Assembly: GCA_021822985.1 (NCBI GenBank)
Contig: JAKAPZ010000008.1
Coordinates: 1-39,846 of the forward strand
Length of the DNA: 39,846 nucleotides
Origin: Thermoplasmata archaeon
Lineage (GTDB): Archaea > Thermoplasmatota > Thermoplasmata > Thermoplasmatales > Thermoplasmataceae
Reading direction: 5' to 3'
Shown: positions 1 through 8,663 of the stretch, piece by piece
Position numbering within the stretch: the first letter of the stretch is position 1
Layout of the letters: each line of letters opens with the position of its first letter
Program-made: the position numbers and the translations under genes
The notes under the pieces: generated by a model
Seen by the model: only the letters and a program-made list of their open reading frames with translations
Database searches by the model: none
What the model was told of the DNA's origin: nothing

Positions 1-1
1 G

Positions 2-211
2 AATTCCATCACGGAAGGATTAGGCGGGAACAGTATCTACGTGGGAACATACGAGGATGGGCCGGGAGTTAGAATGGCCGTCCTGGAAGCAGGCAGGCTG
101 AAATCATTCACGGTGGAACACCTCAGGAATTCCATGAAAGAGAAGAGGATCGAAAGAATTGGAGAAGATCCTTCAACCTACAGTTTTCCGGTCAAGAAAA
201 TCAGATATTGA
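2..211 (+). CDS. C-terminal end of an unrecognised protein (cut by window start)
   Basis: An open frame runs from the first bases of the window to a TGA at 209-211 and gives 69 residues, ending in ...PSTYSFPVKKIRY. The codon choice (AGG, ATC, GAA, CTG) matches the confirmed genes. The segment is rich in glycine and charged residues and has no membrane segment. I do not recognise the family. Its last 39 bases overlap, tail to tail, the end of the alpha/beta hydrolase on the other strand. It was not in the ORF track because its start lies outside the window. That it is coding is likely but not certain. Confidence 0.6.
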   Translation, partial: NSITEGLGGNSIYVGTYEDGPGVRMAVLEAGRLKSFTVEHLRNSMKEKRIERIGEDPSTYSFPVKKIRY

Positions 212-889
212 GGCACATACTTCTTTGGGATGCGAAGAGTGTGAAGTGTGGCCCCCTCCTTCTATGACCACGAATCTTGAATTTTTCAGATGACTGTTCA
301 TAAATTTTCCATGCTCAATGCTTATCATGGAATCCCTGCTTCCCCAGATGATCAGGGCAGGTTTATCTATGGATTCCAGCATTTCGGATGTTATCCTGAA
401 AGTCTCGCCGGAATTTCTCAGCAGAATCTTTCTTATGACATCCTTCCTGTTGGAAGGGTTCATATTCATGACTCTTTTCACAAATGAATCCACTGATTCA
501 TCTCCCTCGTCCCCAACAGTCATGTTGGTACCTGCACTGCTTATGAGAATGATGCCCATAGAATTTCTGAATGCTGATTCGTGCTCAAGGCTTACCCATC
601 CCCCGTAGGAATTTCCACCGATGTAGAATTCCTTTATCCCCAGTTCATTGATGAGATCCTCTACCGCCTCAGACTGGGTTTTTATTGTTATGTCTTCTGG
701 CGAGTCTGATTTTCCATGCCCAAGAAGATCGGGAAAAACTAGCCCGTAGTATGGATCGATGCAGCCTGCAAGTTTCATGAAATTGTTTCCAAGCCCTCCA
801 AGGCCGTGAAGTAAAACCAGATATCTCTGCCCTGTCCTGAACATGAATGAAATCTGTCCATGCCTGGTCACTCTAAACAACCTTTCCAT
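173..889 (-). CDS. alpha/beta hydrolase
   Basis: This is a 238-residue alpha/beta-hydrolase-fold enzyme. The oxyanion-region HGLGG lies at about residues 28-32, the nucleophile elbow GNSYG puts the serine at residue 94, an acidic residue is at WGSRD (Asp186), and the catalytic histidine is in GGGHTSH (His214). The triad is complete. There is no signal peptide, so it should be cytoplasmic. The substrate cannot be told from sequence: esterases, lactonases, C-C bond hydrolases and haloperoxidase-like enzymes share this pattern. It is transcribed divergently from ppdK and its 3' end overlaps the end of the preceding plus-strand gene by 39 bases. Confidence 0.85.
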   Translation of the reverse strand: MERLFRVTRHGQISFMFRTGQRYLVLLHGLGGLGNNFMKLAGCIDPYYGLVFPDLLGHGKSDSPEDITIKTQSEAVEDLINELGIKEFYIGGNSYGGWVSLEHESAFRNSMGIILISSAGTNMTVGDEGDESVDSFVKRVMNMNPSNRKDVIRKILLRNSGETFRITSEMLESIDKPALIIWGSRDSMISIEHGKFMNSHLKNSRFVVIEGGGHTSHSSHPKEVCASISDFLDRKTVG

Positions 890-1000
890 ATAAAAATGTT
901 ATTACCCGATAAGGTAAAAATCTACTGCATAAAACATGATACAATTAATAAAATTGATTCTGAAGCTTTTCCATTCCAAAATTTACATTTCAACCCATAA

Positions 1001-1010
1001 GCTTTATCTA
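1001..1010 (+). promoter_or_regulatory. TATA-like box for ppdK
   Basis: The sequence gctttatcta is centred about 24 bases before the GTG at 1030, the spacing expected for a leaderless archaeal transcript. The adjacent ATG at 1028 is out of frame and followed at once by TGA, so GTG is the start. Confidence 0.55.
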
Positions 1011-1029
1011 TCAAAAAACATAAAACAAT

Positions 1030-3699
1030 GTGAACAGCAAGACGAAACTTATCTATATGTTCGAGGAAGGAGGGAAGGAGATGAAGGATCTCCTTGGCGG
1101 AAAGGGCGCTGGCCTTGCAGAAATGAGGAAGCTTGGGCTGCCGGTTCCGCATGGATTCATCATAACAACAGAGGCATGCATAATGTACCAGAAGGATGGG
1201 AAATTCCCTGCAGGGATGCTTGAGGATGCTCTTGACGCTCTGAAAAATGTGGAAAAATCTTCAGGGAAAAAATTCGGGGATGCAGAACATCCTCTCCTTG
1301 TTTCGGTGAGATCAGGGGCCCCCGTAAGCATGCCCGGAATGATGGATACCATACTGAATGTGGGACTCAATGATGAAACGGTGAAGGGGCTTGCAAAGGC
1401 AACCGGAAATACTAGATTCTCCCTTGACTCATACAGAAGGCTTAAACAGATGTTCGGAAATGTTGTTCTTGGAATTCCCCATGATGACTTTGAGGGAGTC
1501 ATAAGCAGCGTCAAGAAGAAATCCGGAAAACGCAGTGACATGGATCTTGGCGAAAAAGAGCTGAACACCATAATCGAACATTTTGACAACGTTTACAGGA
1601 ATCATGGATTCCAGTTTCCGAAGGATCCATATGAGCAGTTGAAAATGGCCATAAAGGCCGTGTTTGATTCATGGAATTCGGAGAGGGCCATAGCATACAG
1701 GGAACTTAACAACATACCTGAAACACTCGGGACTGCAGTGAACATCGTTACCATGGTCTTTGGAAACATGGGTAATGATTCAGCTACGGGTGTTGCATTC
1801 ACAAGAAACCCAAACACTGGGGACAACCAGATCATGGGAGAATACCTGAAGAATGCACAGGGAGAGGATGTTGTTGCAGGAATCAGGACTCCCCTTGAGA
1901 TATGGATGATGAAGGATGAATTCCCTGAAGCATGGAAGGAATTTGAAAGATGCTCAGCCCTTCTTGAAAAACATTACAAGGATATGCAGGACATTGAATT
2001 CACCATAGAAAAAGGAAAATTCTACCTTCTCCAGACAAGAAGCGGAAAGAGAAGCGCAAGGGCTGAAGTGAAGATTGCTGTGGACATGGCTGAGGAAAAA
2101 CTCATCGACAAAAAGGAGGCCATAATGAGGGTCACGCCAAAAACACTTGACACACTTTTCCACCCGCAGGTGAAGAAGGATGGAAGCGAAAAGATTCTTG
2201 GAAAGGGATTGGCAGCTTCACCCGGAGCAGCCTATGGAGAGATTGTGTTCTCGTCCGACAGGGCAATCCAGCTGGCCTCAGAGGGAAGAAATGTTATACT
2301 GGTCAGGCCGGAAACTACTGCAGATGATGTCAGGGGAATGTCTGCATCGGAGGGATTCCTGACACAGAAAGGGGGAATGACCTCCCATGCAGCGGTAGTT
2401 GCAAGGGCCATGGGCAAGCCTGCAGTGGTTGGCGTCGAGAGCATGAGCGTTGACATATCCGGAAGATCACTGACCATTGGGGAAGTGTCCCTGAACGAGG
2501 GCTCAACCATAACCGTGGATGGAACTTCCGGAGAATTCATTCTGGGAAAAACTCAGGTGGAAAAGCCAAGGGCTGATCATTATGTGGAGAAACTCCTGAA
2601 CTGGGCAGACGAATTCAGAACACTTGGAGTGAGGGCAAATGCAAACACGCCTGATGAGGCAGATCTCGCAAGGAAGAATGGAGGAGAGGGCATAGGGCTT
2701 GCAAGAACAGAGAGAATGTTCCTCGGAAATGAAAGAATTGGCATAATGCGTGCAATGATCATGAGCAGGACAAGAGATGACAGGAAGAGGCAACTTGACA
2801 TGCTTCTTCCAATGCAGATCCATGACTTCACCGAGTTCTTCAGAACCATGGAGGGGTATCCTGTCATCATAAGGCTTCTTGATCCGCCGCTTCATGAATT
2901 CCTTCCGGACAAAGAGGGCACACTCAACAAGCTGTACAAGCTGAAATTCAGCCTGCTGAATTCAAAGGATCCTGTGGAGATGGACAGGATACTTCACGAG
3001 ATAGCACAGGAAACTGAATTGCTTCTGGTCATAAAGAATCTTGAGGAATTCAACCCCATGCTTGGATTCAGGGGCTGCAGGCTTGGAATATCCTTCCCGG
3101 AGATATACGAAATGCAGGTCACGGCCATAATAAAAGCTGCCATAAATGTGCAGTCTGAAGGGAAGAAGATATTGCCTGAAATCATGATTCCGCTGGTCGG
3201 AACAGAAAGGGAACTTGAAGTTCTCAGGGAAAACCTGGAAAAGGTAGCCCGGAATGTCATGGGCAGGCATGAGATCGATTATAAATTCGGAACCATGATA
3301 GAGATACCAAGGGCATGCATAACTGCAGACCGGATTGCAAAACATGCAGACTTCTTCTCATTCGGAACAAACGATCTCACCCAGATGACCTTCGGATACA
3401 GCAGGGATGATGCTGAGGGCAAGTTCATGGGCAAGTATCTTGACAGTGGAATACTCCCCCATGATCCGTTCAGGACCGTGGATTTCGACGGTGTGGGTGA
3501 ACTGATGAAGATGGCTGTGGAGAAGGGAAGGAAGGGCAACAAAAAACTGGAAGTGGGAATCTGCGGAGAGCAGGGAGGAGATCCTGAAACGGTCGAATTC
3601 TGCCACAGAATAGGGCTGGACTATGTTTCTGCTTCTCCTTTCAGGATACCCATTGCAAGGCTTGCAGCAGCCAGAGCAGCACTTCAATATGGGAAATAA
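1030..3699 (+). CDS. ppdK: pyruvate, phosphate dikinase
   Basis: This 889-residue protein interconverts pyruvate, ATP and phosphate with phosphoenolpyruvate, AMP and pyrophosphate, linking glycolysis and gluconeogenesis. It has full family length with all three regions. The N-terminal nucleotide-binding part contains GGKGAGLAEM and SGAPVSMPGMMDTILNVG. The swivelling phosphohistidine domain contains GGMTSHAAVVAR with the histidine near residue 453. The C-terminal PEP/pyruvate barrel contains LGFRGCRLGI, FGTNDLTQMTFGYSRDD and the catalytic cysteine in CGEQGG near residue 845. The start is GTG, supported by the TATA spacing. It is monocistronic, with a T-rich stretch just after the stop. PPDK rather than PEP synthase is supported by the SMPGMMDTILN and TFGYSRDDAE signatures. 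Confidence 0.97.
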   Translation: MNSKTKLIYMFEEGGKEMKDLLGGKGAGLAEMRKLGLPVPHGFIITTEACIMYQKDGKFPAGMLEDALDALKNVEKSSGKKFGDAEHPLLVSVRSGAPVSMPGMMDTILNVGLNDETVKGLAKATGNTRFSLDSYRRLKQMFGNVVLGIPHDDFEGVISSVKKKSGKRSDMDLGEKELNTIIEHFDNVYRNHGFQFPKDPYEQLKMAIKAVFDSWNSERAIAYRELNNIPETLGTAVNIVTMVFGNMGNDSATGVAFTRNPNTGDNQIMGEYLKNAQGEDVVAGIRTPLEIWMMKDEFPEAWKEFERCSALLEKHYKDMQDIEFTIEKGKFYLLQTRSGKRSARAEVKIAVDMAEEKLIDKKEAIMRVTPKTLDTLFHPQVKKDGSEKILGKGLAASPGAAYGEIVFSSDRAIQLASEGRNVILVRPETTADDVRGMSASEGFLTQKGGMTSHAAVVARAMGKPAVVGVESMSVDISGRSLTIGEVSLNEGSTITVDGTSGEFILGKTQVEKPRADHYVEKLLNWADEFRTLGVRANANTPDEADLARKNGGEGIGLARTERMFLGNERIGIMRAMIMSRTRDDRKRQLDMLLPMQIHDFTEFFRTMEGYPVIIRLLDPPLHEFLPDKEGTLNKLYKLKFSLLNSKDPVEMDRILHEIAQETELLLVIKNLEEFNPMLGFRGCRLGISFPEIYEMQVTAIIKAAINVQSEGKKILPEIMIPLVGTERELEVLRENLEKVARNVMGRHEIDYKFGTMIEIPRACITADRIAKHADFFSFGTNDLTQMTFGYSRDDAEGKFMGKYLDSGILPHDPFRTVDFDGVGELMKMAVEKGRKGNKKLEVGICGEQGGDPETVEFCHRIGLDYVSASPFRIPIARLAAARAALQYGK

Positions 3700-3706
3700 A
3701 TTCCCA

Positions 3707-3724
3707 TTAACCCTTTTTTAAAAC
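3707..3724 (+). terminator. T-rich terminator after ppdK
   Basis: The sequence ttaacccttttttaaaac follows the ppdK stop by a few bases. A run of T without a stem is the usual archaeal terminator form. Confidence 0.4.
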
Positions 3725-3741
3725 ATATATACATACTGCAA

Positions 3742-3751
3742 TTCTTTTAAT
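3742..3751 (+). promoter_or_regulatory. TATA-like box for the formiminotransferase operon
   Basis: The sequence ttcttttaat is centred about 26 bases before the ATG at 3773 but only 17 before the upstream ATG at 3764. For a leaderless message this favours 3773. Confidence 0.45.
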
Positions 3752-3772
3752 TGTTATTCATATATGCCTGTC

Positions 3773-4669
3773 ATGAAACTTGTGGAGTGTGTTCCTAACT
3801 TCAGTGAAGGGAGAGACGCGGACAAGATCCAGAAAATAGTTGATGCGATAAAATCCGTGAATGGCGTAAAAATTCTTGATATGGAAATGGACGCAAACCA
3901 TAACAGGAGTGTTGTCACATTCACCTGCTCACCGGATGTTGCTGTTGAGGCTGCATTCCTGGGCATCAAAAGAGCTTCAGAACTTATAGACATGAATTCA
4001 CATTCAGGAGAACACCCAAGATTCGGAGCCTCTGATGTCATTCCTTTCATACCTGTGGCTGAAGTCACACTGAAGGAATGCATCGATCTTGCGGTGAAAC
4101 TTGGCGAGAGAGTGGGAAAGGAACTCAATATCCCTGTTTTCCTCTACGGAGAGGCTGCAAGGATCGAATGGAGGAAGGGACTGGAAAACATACGAAGCAA
4201 GACATTCCAGTTTGAGCAGATAAGGGAGACCATCACGCAGGAAAAATACATGCCTGATTTTGGTCCCTCAAAGGTAGGAACTGCAGGGGCATCCATAATC
4301 GGGGCCCGTGATTTTCTCATAGCATTCAACGTGAATCTCAGGACTGAAGACATGGAGACAGGAAAGAAGATTGCGAAATCCCTGAGGGCAAAAGACGGCG
4401 GATTCACCTTCGTGAAGGCCCTTGCCTTCTTCCTTGAGGATAAGAAATGCGTTCAGATATCAATGAATCTGACCAATTTCAGGAAGACTCCCATATACAG
4501 GGCCTATGAGCTGGTGAAAATGGAGGCTGCATCTTATGGCGTGGACGTGATGGAATCCGAACTCATCGGACTCATACCCATGGATGCCATGGCAGATGCA
4601 ATGAAGTTCTACATGAGGATGCATGGGTTTTCCACGGAACAGGTCTTTGAAAAGAAGGTGTGGAAATAA
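3773..4669 (+). CDS. ftcD: glutamate formiminotransferase
   Basis: This 298-residue protein transfers the formimino group of formimino-glutamate to tetrahydrofolate, a late step of histidine degradation. It covers the two formiminotransferase subdomains of FTCD-type proteins but lacks the fused cyclodeaminase, which is the next gene. Signatures are LVECVPNFSEGRD at the N-terminus, SGEHPRFGASDVIPFIPV with the conserved histidine, and GPSKVGTAGASIIGARDFLIAFNVNL. The track starts it at 3764, but family members begin only one or two residues before LVECVPN, and the TATA spacing also fits 3773. Its stop overlaps the next start (TAATG). The pathway partner hutI lies at 32.2-33.4 kb. Confidence 0.93.
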   Translation: MKLVECVPNFSEGRDADKIQKIVDAIKSVNGVKILDMEMDANHNRSVVTFTCSPDVAVEAAFLGIKRASELIDMNSHSGEHPRFGASDVIPFIPVAEVTLKECIDLAVKLGERVGKELNIPVFLYGEAARIEWRKGLENIRSKTFQFEQIRETITQEKYMPDFGPSKVGTAGASIIGARDFLIAFNVNLRTEDMETGKKIAKSLRAKDGGFTFVKALAFFLEDKKCVQISMNLTNFRKTPIYRAYELVKMEAASYGVDVMESELIGLIPMDAMADAMKFYMRMHGFSTEQVFEKKVWK

Positions 4670-5289
4670 TGGACTATAACAGGTTTGTTGATGAGCTGGC
4701 CTCTGATTCTTCTGCTCCTGGTGGAGGATCTGCCAGTGCAATGGCGGGAATAATTGCAGCATCTCTCACATCCATGGTTGCCGGACTCACCCTGAACAAG
4801 AAAGGATATGAGGATGTAAGCGAAACCATGAAGAATATCATCACGGAAACAGGACAGATTAGAAACAGGCTTGAGGGACTGATGCAGGAAGATACAGACG
4901 CCTTCCTCAAACTGATGGATGCCATGAAAATGCCAAAAGGAACCCAGCAGGAGAAGGATGCAAGAAAAATTGAGATTGAGAAATCCATGAAGGGGGCTAT
5001 CGTGACCCCATGGAAGATCGCATCCCTGTGCCACAGGATCCTGAGAATTGCATATATGCTCTCAAAAGAAGGAAACTCCAACGCCATAACAGATGCTGGC
5101 GCATCCATGAAAATCGCCAGGGCAGCCATAGAATCTTCACTTCTCAACGTGAAGATCAATATTTCATACATAAAGAATGAAAAATTCAGGGATGAAGAGA
5201 AAATGAAGATGAAACTCTTTCTGGAGGATGTGGAATCCATATACAGCCAGGGAATGAAGGTTCTTGATGCAGCACTTGGAGGCGCGTGA
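4669..5289 (+). CDS. formiminotetrahydrofolate cyclodeaminase
   Basis: This 206-residue protein converts 5-formimino-THF to 5,10-methenyl-THF and ammonia. The N-terminal FVDELASDSSAPGGGSASAM is the family hallmark (PGGGS), followed by a small-residue helix; the rest is helical and charged, and the length fits the stand-alone enzyme. In animals this domain is fused to formiminotransferase; here the two are adjacent genes joined by a TAATG stop-start overlap. A GTG at 4660 would add three residues, but the overlap makes ATG at 4669 the simpler start. The enzyme family also includes serine-cycle and purine-fermentation proteins, but the formiminotransferase neighbour fixes the role. Confidence 0.9.
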   Translation: MDYNRFVDELASDSSAPGGGSASAMAGIIAASLTSMVAGLTLNKKGYEDVSETMKNIITETGQIRNRLEGLMQEDTDAFLKLMDAMKMPKGTQQEKDARKIEIEKSMKGAIVTPWKIASLCHRILRIAYMLSKEGNSNAITDAGASMKIARAAIESSLLNVKINISYIKNEKFRDEEKMKMKLFLEDVESIYSQGMKVLDAALGGA

Positions 5290-6518
5290 ATGTGGATGAG
5301 CACCATAAGATCCCCACAATTGAGGATATAACTGAAGCACAGAAATTTCTCATTGGAAAGGCGGAGAAAACGCCACTCCTGTATTCCAAGACCTTTTCTG
5401 ACATGTTCGGTGCTCCCATTTACCTGAAACTGGAGAATTTCCAGAAGACCGGTTCCTTCAAGACAAGGGGGGCCCTTGTGAAGATGTCAAAACTTACCGA
5501 TCAGGAAAAGAGATCAGGAGTTGTTGCATCCAGTGCAGGGAACCATGCACAGGGTGTTGCATATGCTGCGAAGATAAGCAGCATCGATGCCAAGATCGTG
5601 ATGCCTACCTACACCATAAGCGCAAAGATCAATGCCGTGAGGAATTATGGGGCCAATGTTGTGCTGAAAGGCGAGAGCTATGCAGAAGCATTCAGGGAAG
5701 CAAAGAGGATAAGCGATGAAGAAAAAAGATGCTTCATAGACGGGTTCAATGACAGGTGGATCATGGCAGGACAGGGAACTGTTGGCCTTGAAATATGCGA
5801 CGAACTTCCTGATGTTGGCAATGTGATCGTGCCTGTAGGAGGAGGGGGCATCATTTCCGGAATAGCCACTGCAGTGAAGAATCTCAAGCCTGACACCATG
5901 GTATATGGTGTGCAGAGCGAGAACTGCGACTGCGTCATGCAGTACATGAAAAATGGAAACATAACTGGATCAAGAGGATTCACCATTGCTGATGGTATTG
6001 CAGTGCAGAACCCGGGAGATCTCAATCTTGAGATCATCAGGAAGAATGTGGATTCACTTGTTTCTGTGAATGATGAACAGATGGCATACGCACTTTACAA
6101 ACTTCTCGAGAGACAGAAGATTGTCGTGGAGGCTTCTGGCGCAGCACCCCTGGCAGCACTCATGGCAGGAAAGATCAACCTCAGGGGAAAGAAAACTGTG
6201 CTTGTGGTATCAGGAGGAAATATTGATCCCCTTCTCCTGTCCAAAATAATATACAGGGCAATGGAGGTTGACATGGGCCTTGTAAGAATAGCGTGCAAGA
6301 TACCTGACAGGCCCGGAACGCTTCACAGGATCACATCTGCCATTTCTTCCTCCGGGGCAAACATATTCCATGCGGAGGTGGACAATCTTTCAGAGGATAC
6401 GCCCATCGGATATCAGAGCATAAGATTCAGCATCAACGTGAGAGACAAGGAACATCTGGAAATACTTCTTGATCTGCTCAGGAGTTCCGGATATCCCTTC
6501 CATATCGTGAAGGACTGA
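5286..6518 (+). CDS. ilvA: threonine/serine ammonia-lyase with ACT domain
   Basis: This 410-residue PLP enzyme deaminates threonine (and probably serine) to a 2-oxo acid and ammonia. The PLP lysine is in TGSFKTRGA (Lys59), the asparagine loop is SSAGNHAQGVA, and the phosphate-binding loop is VGGGGIISG. Residues about 335-410 form one ACT domain (VRIACKIPDRPGTLHRITSA), seen in catabolic threonine dehydratases that respond to small effectors. The GTG start overlaps the cyclodeaminase stop (GTGA), so translation is likely coupled. Co-transcription with one-carbon enzymes suggests amino acid catabolism, with serine as a possible physiological substrate. Its stop abuts the stop of the convergent GTPase with no spacer (TGATCA). 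Confidence 0.92.
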   Translation: MNVDEHHKIPTIEDITEAQKFLIGKAEKTPLLYSKTFSDMFGAPIYLKLENFQKTGSFKTRGALVKMSKLTDQEKRSGVVASSAGNHAQGVAYAAKISSIDAKIVMPTYTISAKINAVRNYGANVVLKGESYAEAFREAKRISDEEKRCFIDGFNDRWIMAGQGTVGLEICDELPDVGNVIVPVGGGGIISGIATAVKNLKPDTMVYGVQSENCDCVMQYMKNGNITGSRGFTIADGIAVQNPGDLNLEIIRKNVDSLVSVNDEQMAYALYKLLERQKIVVEASGAAPLAALMAGKINLRGKKTVLVVSGGNIDPLLLSKIIYRAMEVDMGLVRIACKIPDRPGTLHRITSAISSSGANIFHAEVDNLSEDTPIGYQSIRFSINVRDKEHLEILLDLLRSSGYPFHIVKD

Positions 6519-7622
6519 TCAATTCCTGCTGATTATGGTCACAATATCTTCATCCGAGAGAGGATAATCCATTCCCACCCTCATTTCATTTATTTTTGAT
6601 GAATGGCTTGTGAGCATTGCATACCTGAAAGAATCCATCATCTCCCTGCTTATCTTCCTGCAGACTTCCTTCACCGTTGCTCCATCCTTCAGAACCAGGG
6701 GCCTTTCAAAATCTGTATTTCCTGCCCTGTCCCTCATGTAGACCCTTATAAGATCAAGTGATTCGTAAATGTTCTCCTTCAGCTCATCTATTCCTGTCTT
6801 TTTGGTAGCAGATACCTTGATCACCTTTCCAAAGGCATTCATGCTCTTCACGAGTTTCTCATCATGGGGCATATCCATCTTATTCACTGCGACCACGGCA
6901 GGCAGATATACCACATTTCCCCTGAAGAAATCAATCAGATCGTCATCGTTTACGACCTCCCTGATGTATATTTCCGCATTTGTTATCTTGAACTGGCGTG
7001 CCATTTCCCTTATTCTGTCATCATCCATCTCAACTGTTTTCGGTTTCCTGACCTTGATGCCGCCTGTGGTTGTTTTCTTCAGAGATATGTTCTTTCTTCT
7101 CCTGTTCACAACTATTCCCGCTTTCCTCAGTTCCTCTATGATCCTGTCCATTCCCTTGCACAGGTTGTCAGTTACAAGTATTATCAGGTTTGCTGCCCTG
7201 ACCATGCTCAGAACCTCCCTGCCCCTTCCGGATCCCGTGGCTGCATTCTCAATTATGCCCGGAAGATCCAGTATCTGTATCTGTGCTCCTTTGTACTTCA
7301 GTGTGCCGGGTACAACCCTGAGAGTGGTGAATGCGAAATTGCCCACTTCGCTTGCTGTGCCCGTGATGACATTGAGAAGCGAACTTTTTCCAACGTTAGG
7401 ATAACCTACGAAGGCCACTGTGGCATCTCCCGATTTCGGTACGGAGAAACCTGTACCCCCTCCGGAATGCTTATGCGATTCCGCTTCCATCTGGAGCTTT
7501 GCCATCTTCGCCTTCAGTAAACCAATATGAGACTCTGTGGCCTTGTTATACTTGGTCTTTTTTATCTCCTCTTCAATTTCCTTTATCCTATCCTCAATTG
7601 TGGGCAATGCTACTGTAGTCAT
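6519..7622 (-). CDS. DRG-family GTP-binding protein with TGS domain
   Basis: This 367-residue protein belongs to the Obg/DRG class of translation-associated GTPases conserved in archaea and eukaryotes. It begins with a basic coiled helix (DRIKEIEEEIKKTKYNKATE), followed by the G domain with G1 GYPNVGKSS (residues 73-81), the DLPG switch and NKMD. The region between residues about 165 and 245 is the DRG-specific insert. The C-terminal about 75 residues form a TGS domain (VYMRDRAGNTDFERPLVLKDGATVKEV). It probably acts on ribosomes as a homologue of eukaryotic DRG1/DRG2. It stands alone, convergent with ilvA and divergent from the next membrane-protein gene. Confidence 0.93.
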   Translation of the reverse strand: MTTVALPTIEDRIKEIEEEIKKTKYNKATESHIGLLKAKMAKLQMEAESHKHSGGGTGFSVPKSGDATVAFVGYPNVGKSSLLNVITGTASEVGNFAFTTLRVVPGTLKYKGAQIQILDLPGIIENAATGSGRGREVLSMVRAANLIILVTDNLCKGMDRIIEELRKAGIVVNRRRKNISLKKTTTGGIKVRKPKTVEMDDDRIREMARQFKITNAEIYIREVVNDDDLIDFFRGNVVYLPAVVAVNKMDMPHDEKLVKSMNAFGKVIKVSATKKTGIDELKENIYESLDLIRVYMRDRAGNTDFERPLVLKDGATVKEVCRKISREMMDSFRYAMLTSHSSKINEMRVGMDYPLSDEDIVTIISRN

Positions 7623-7764
7623 TCGCTATAATTCTATATTGCGATCATGTTGCATACAAAATCGAATGAAGGCAATTGAGAATTCAGGAATTTTTGAAAA
7701 TTGTATGGCTTCATAAAAGCTGTGTGCTCCGCTGACATTACCTTCTGCTGAACGCTTGCAATAG

Positions 7765-7778
7765 TTAAAATATAAATT
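7765..7778 (+). promoter_or_regulatory. TATA-like box for the 177-residue membrane protein
   Basis: The sequence ttaaaatataaatt is centred about 23-24 bases before the ATG at 7795, as for a leaderless start. Confidence 0.5.
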
Positions 7779-7794
7779 TTGTATTTCTAAATTC

Positions 7795-8328
7795 ATGAGG
7801 AAAAATGTAGTAATCACAGGAATTGTGATTATGATAATTGCCATTGCAATGGCGGGAACAGGCATTTATCTTATTGAACAGGGTGCAGGAATCAATAAAT
7901 CATCAGAATTGAATCTTGGCAATGGAGCATATGCAATTGAACCAATATATGTGAATTCCACAAATGGAATAATTGTGGTTACTTCCCAGGCAGATAATGT
8001 TTACCTTATACCATACTCCGACTTCAGCAACAACATTACCCAATCCACTGCAAAAGCTGATGCCATATCCCCCAATTCCAATACCACCTCTTCTGGCATA
8101 ACAAGCGTGTCATTCACATCCCTCTCAGTGGGAAAATACGCTGCAGTGTCGTTTTCCAGCAGTGATCCTTCATTGGCACTGGTCAGTTCAAGCCTTAATG
8201 GCCTTATTACGGATGGGATCCTGACATTGATAGGGGGCATCATGTTCATAGTGGCCATCGTTGTTATCATATACGGGCTTCTCAAGAAGAACAGGCCACC
8301 GATCATAGACGGAGATATACCATATTAA
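7795..8328 (+). CDS. membrane protein with two transmembrane segments, unknown function
   Basis: This 177-residue protein has a strongly hydrophobic N-terminal segment (VVITGIVIMIIAIAMAGTGIYL, residues about 5-26) and a second near the C-terminus (GILTLIGGIMFIVAIVVIIYGLL, about 141-164). Between them lies a roughly 110-residue, Ser/Thr/Asn-rich region that would face outside, ending with a short basic cytoplasmic tail (KKNRPPII). The layout resembles small envelope proteins of Thermoplasmatales, which lack a rigid wall, but I do not recognise a named family. It has its own TATA box and a pyrimidine-rich stretch after the stop, so it is probably monocistronic. The 79-residue minus-strand ORF across its start is a shadow. 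Confidence 0.75.
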   Translation: MRKNVVITGIVIMIIAIAMAGTGIYLIEQGAGINKSSELNLGNGAYAIEPIYVNSTNGIIVVTSQADNVYLIPYSDFSNNITQSTAKADAISPNSNTTSSGITSVSFTSLSVGKYAAVSFSSSDPSLALVSSSLNGLITDGILTLIGGIMFIVAIVVIIYGLLKKNRPPIIDGDIPY

Positions 8329-8464
8329 AACCCATTTTCCATTTTTTGTTCTTTAACCAGCCTGATAGGTATTTTTAAAGAGCACAATGTTTGAAAATTC
8401 TGCAAATTCTTTAAGATAAAATAAATCCAAAAATAGCTCGCTAATATGTGCAAAAAAAATTGGT

Positions 8465-8659
8465 TTAGTTTGAGTTTCTTTTCACTTTGCTGCTGTCATC
8501 GGGTAGAAGAATTACCTTGTATGTAAGGCTGAAGAAAATCCATGTTATGGCTATTGCTATAAGCAGGGCATTCTGGTACACTGCAAGTGAAATGATGAAA
8601 ATTATTATAGGTAAAAGGTACAGGAATGTACCTCTTATGTATTCTACCCAATTGAACAT
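8465..8659 (-). CDS. small membrane protein downstream of ribosomal protein L12
   Basis: This 64-residue protein has two hydrophobic helices (FLYLLPIIIFIISLAVY and ALLIAIAITWIFFSLTY) and a basic, polar tail (DDSSKVKRNSN). It starts four bases after the L12 stop and is therefore almost certainly read through from the ribosomal stalk operon. The function is unknown. The opposite-strand 63-residue ORF covering it is much less hydrophobic and has no upstream context. The coding call rests on the tight spacing and the coherent two-helix pattern. Confidence 0.6.
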   Translation of the reverse strand: MFNWVEYIRGTFLYLLPIIIFIISLAVYQNALLIAIAITWIFFSLTYKVILLPDDSSKVKRNSN

Positions 8660-8663
8660 ATTC

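Noticed and set aside
922-1223. Short ORFs on both strands around the ppdK start
   Set aside because: Out-of-frame or antisense to ppdK and its promoter, without family matches.
7626-7865. 79-residue minus-strand hydrophobic ORF
   Set aside because: It is the antisense shadow of the signal-like N-terminus of the 7795 gene, and lacks promoter or family support.
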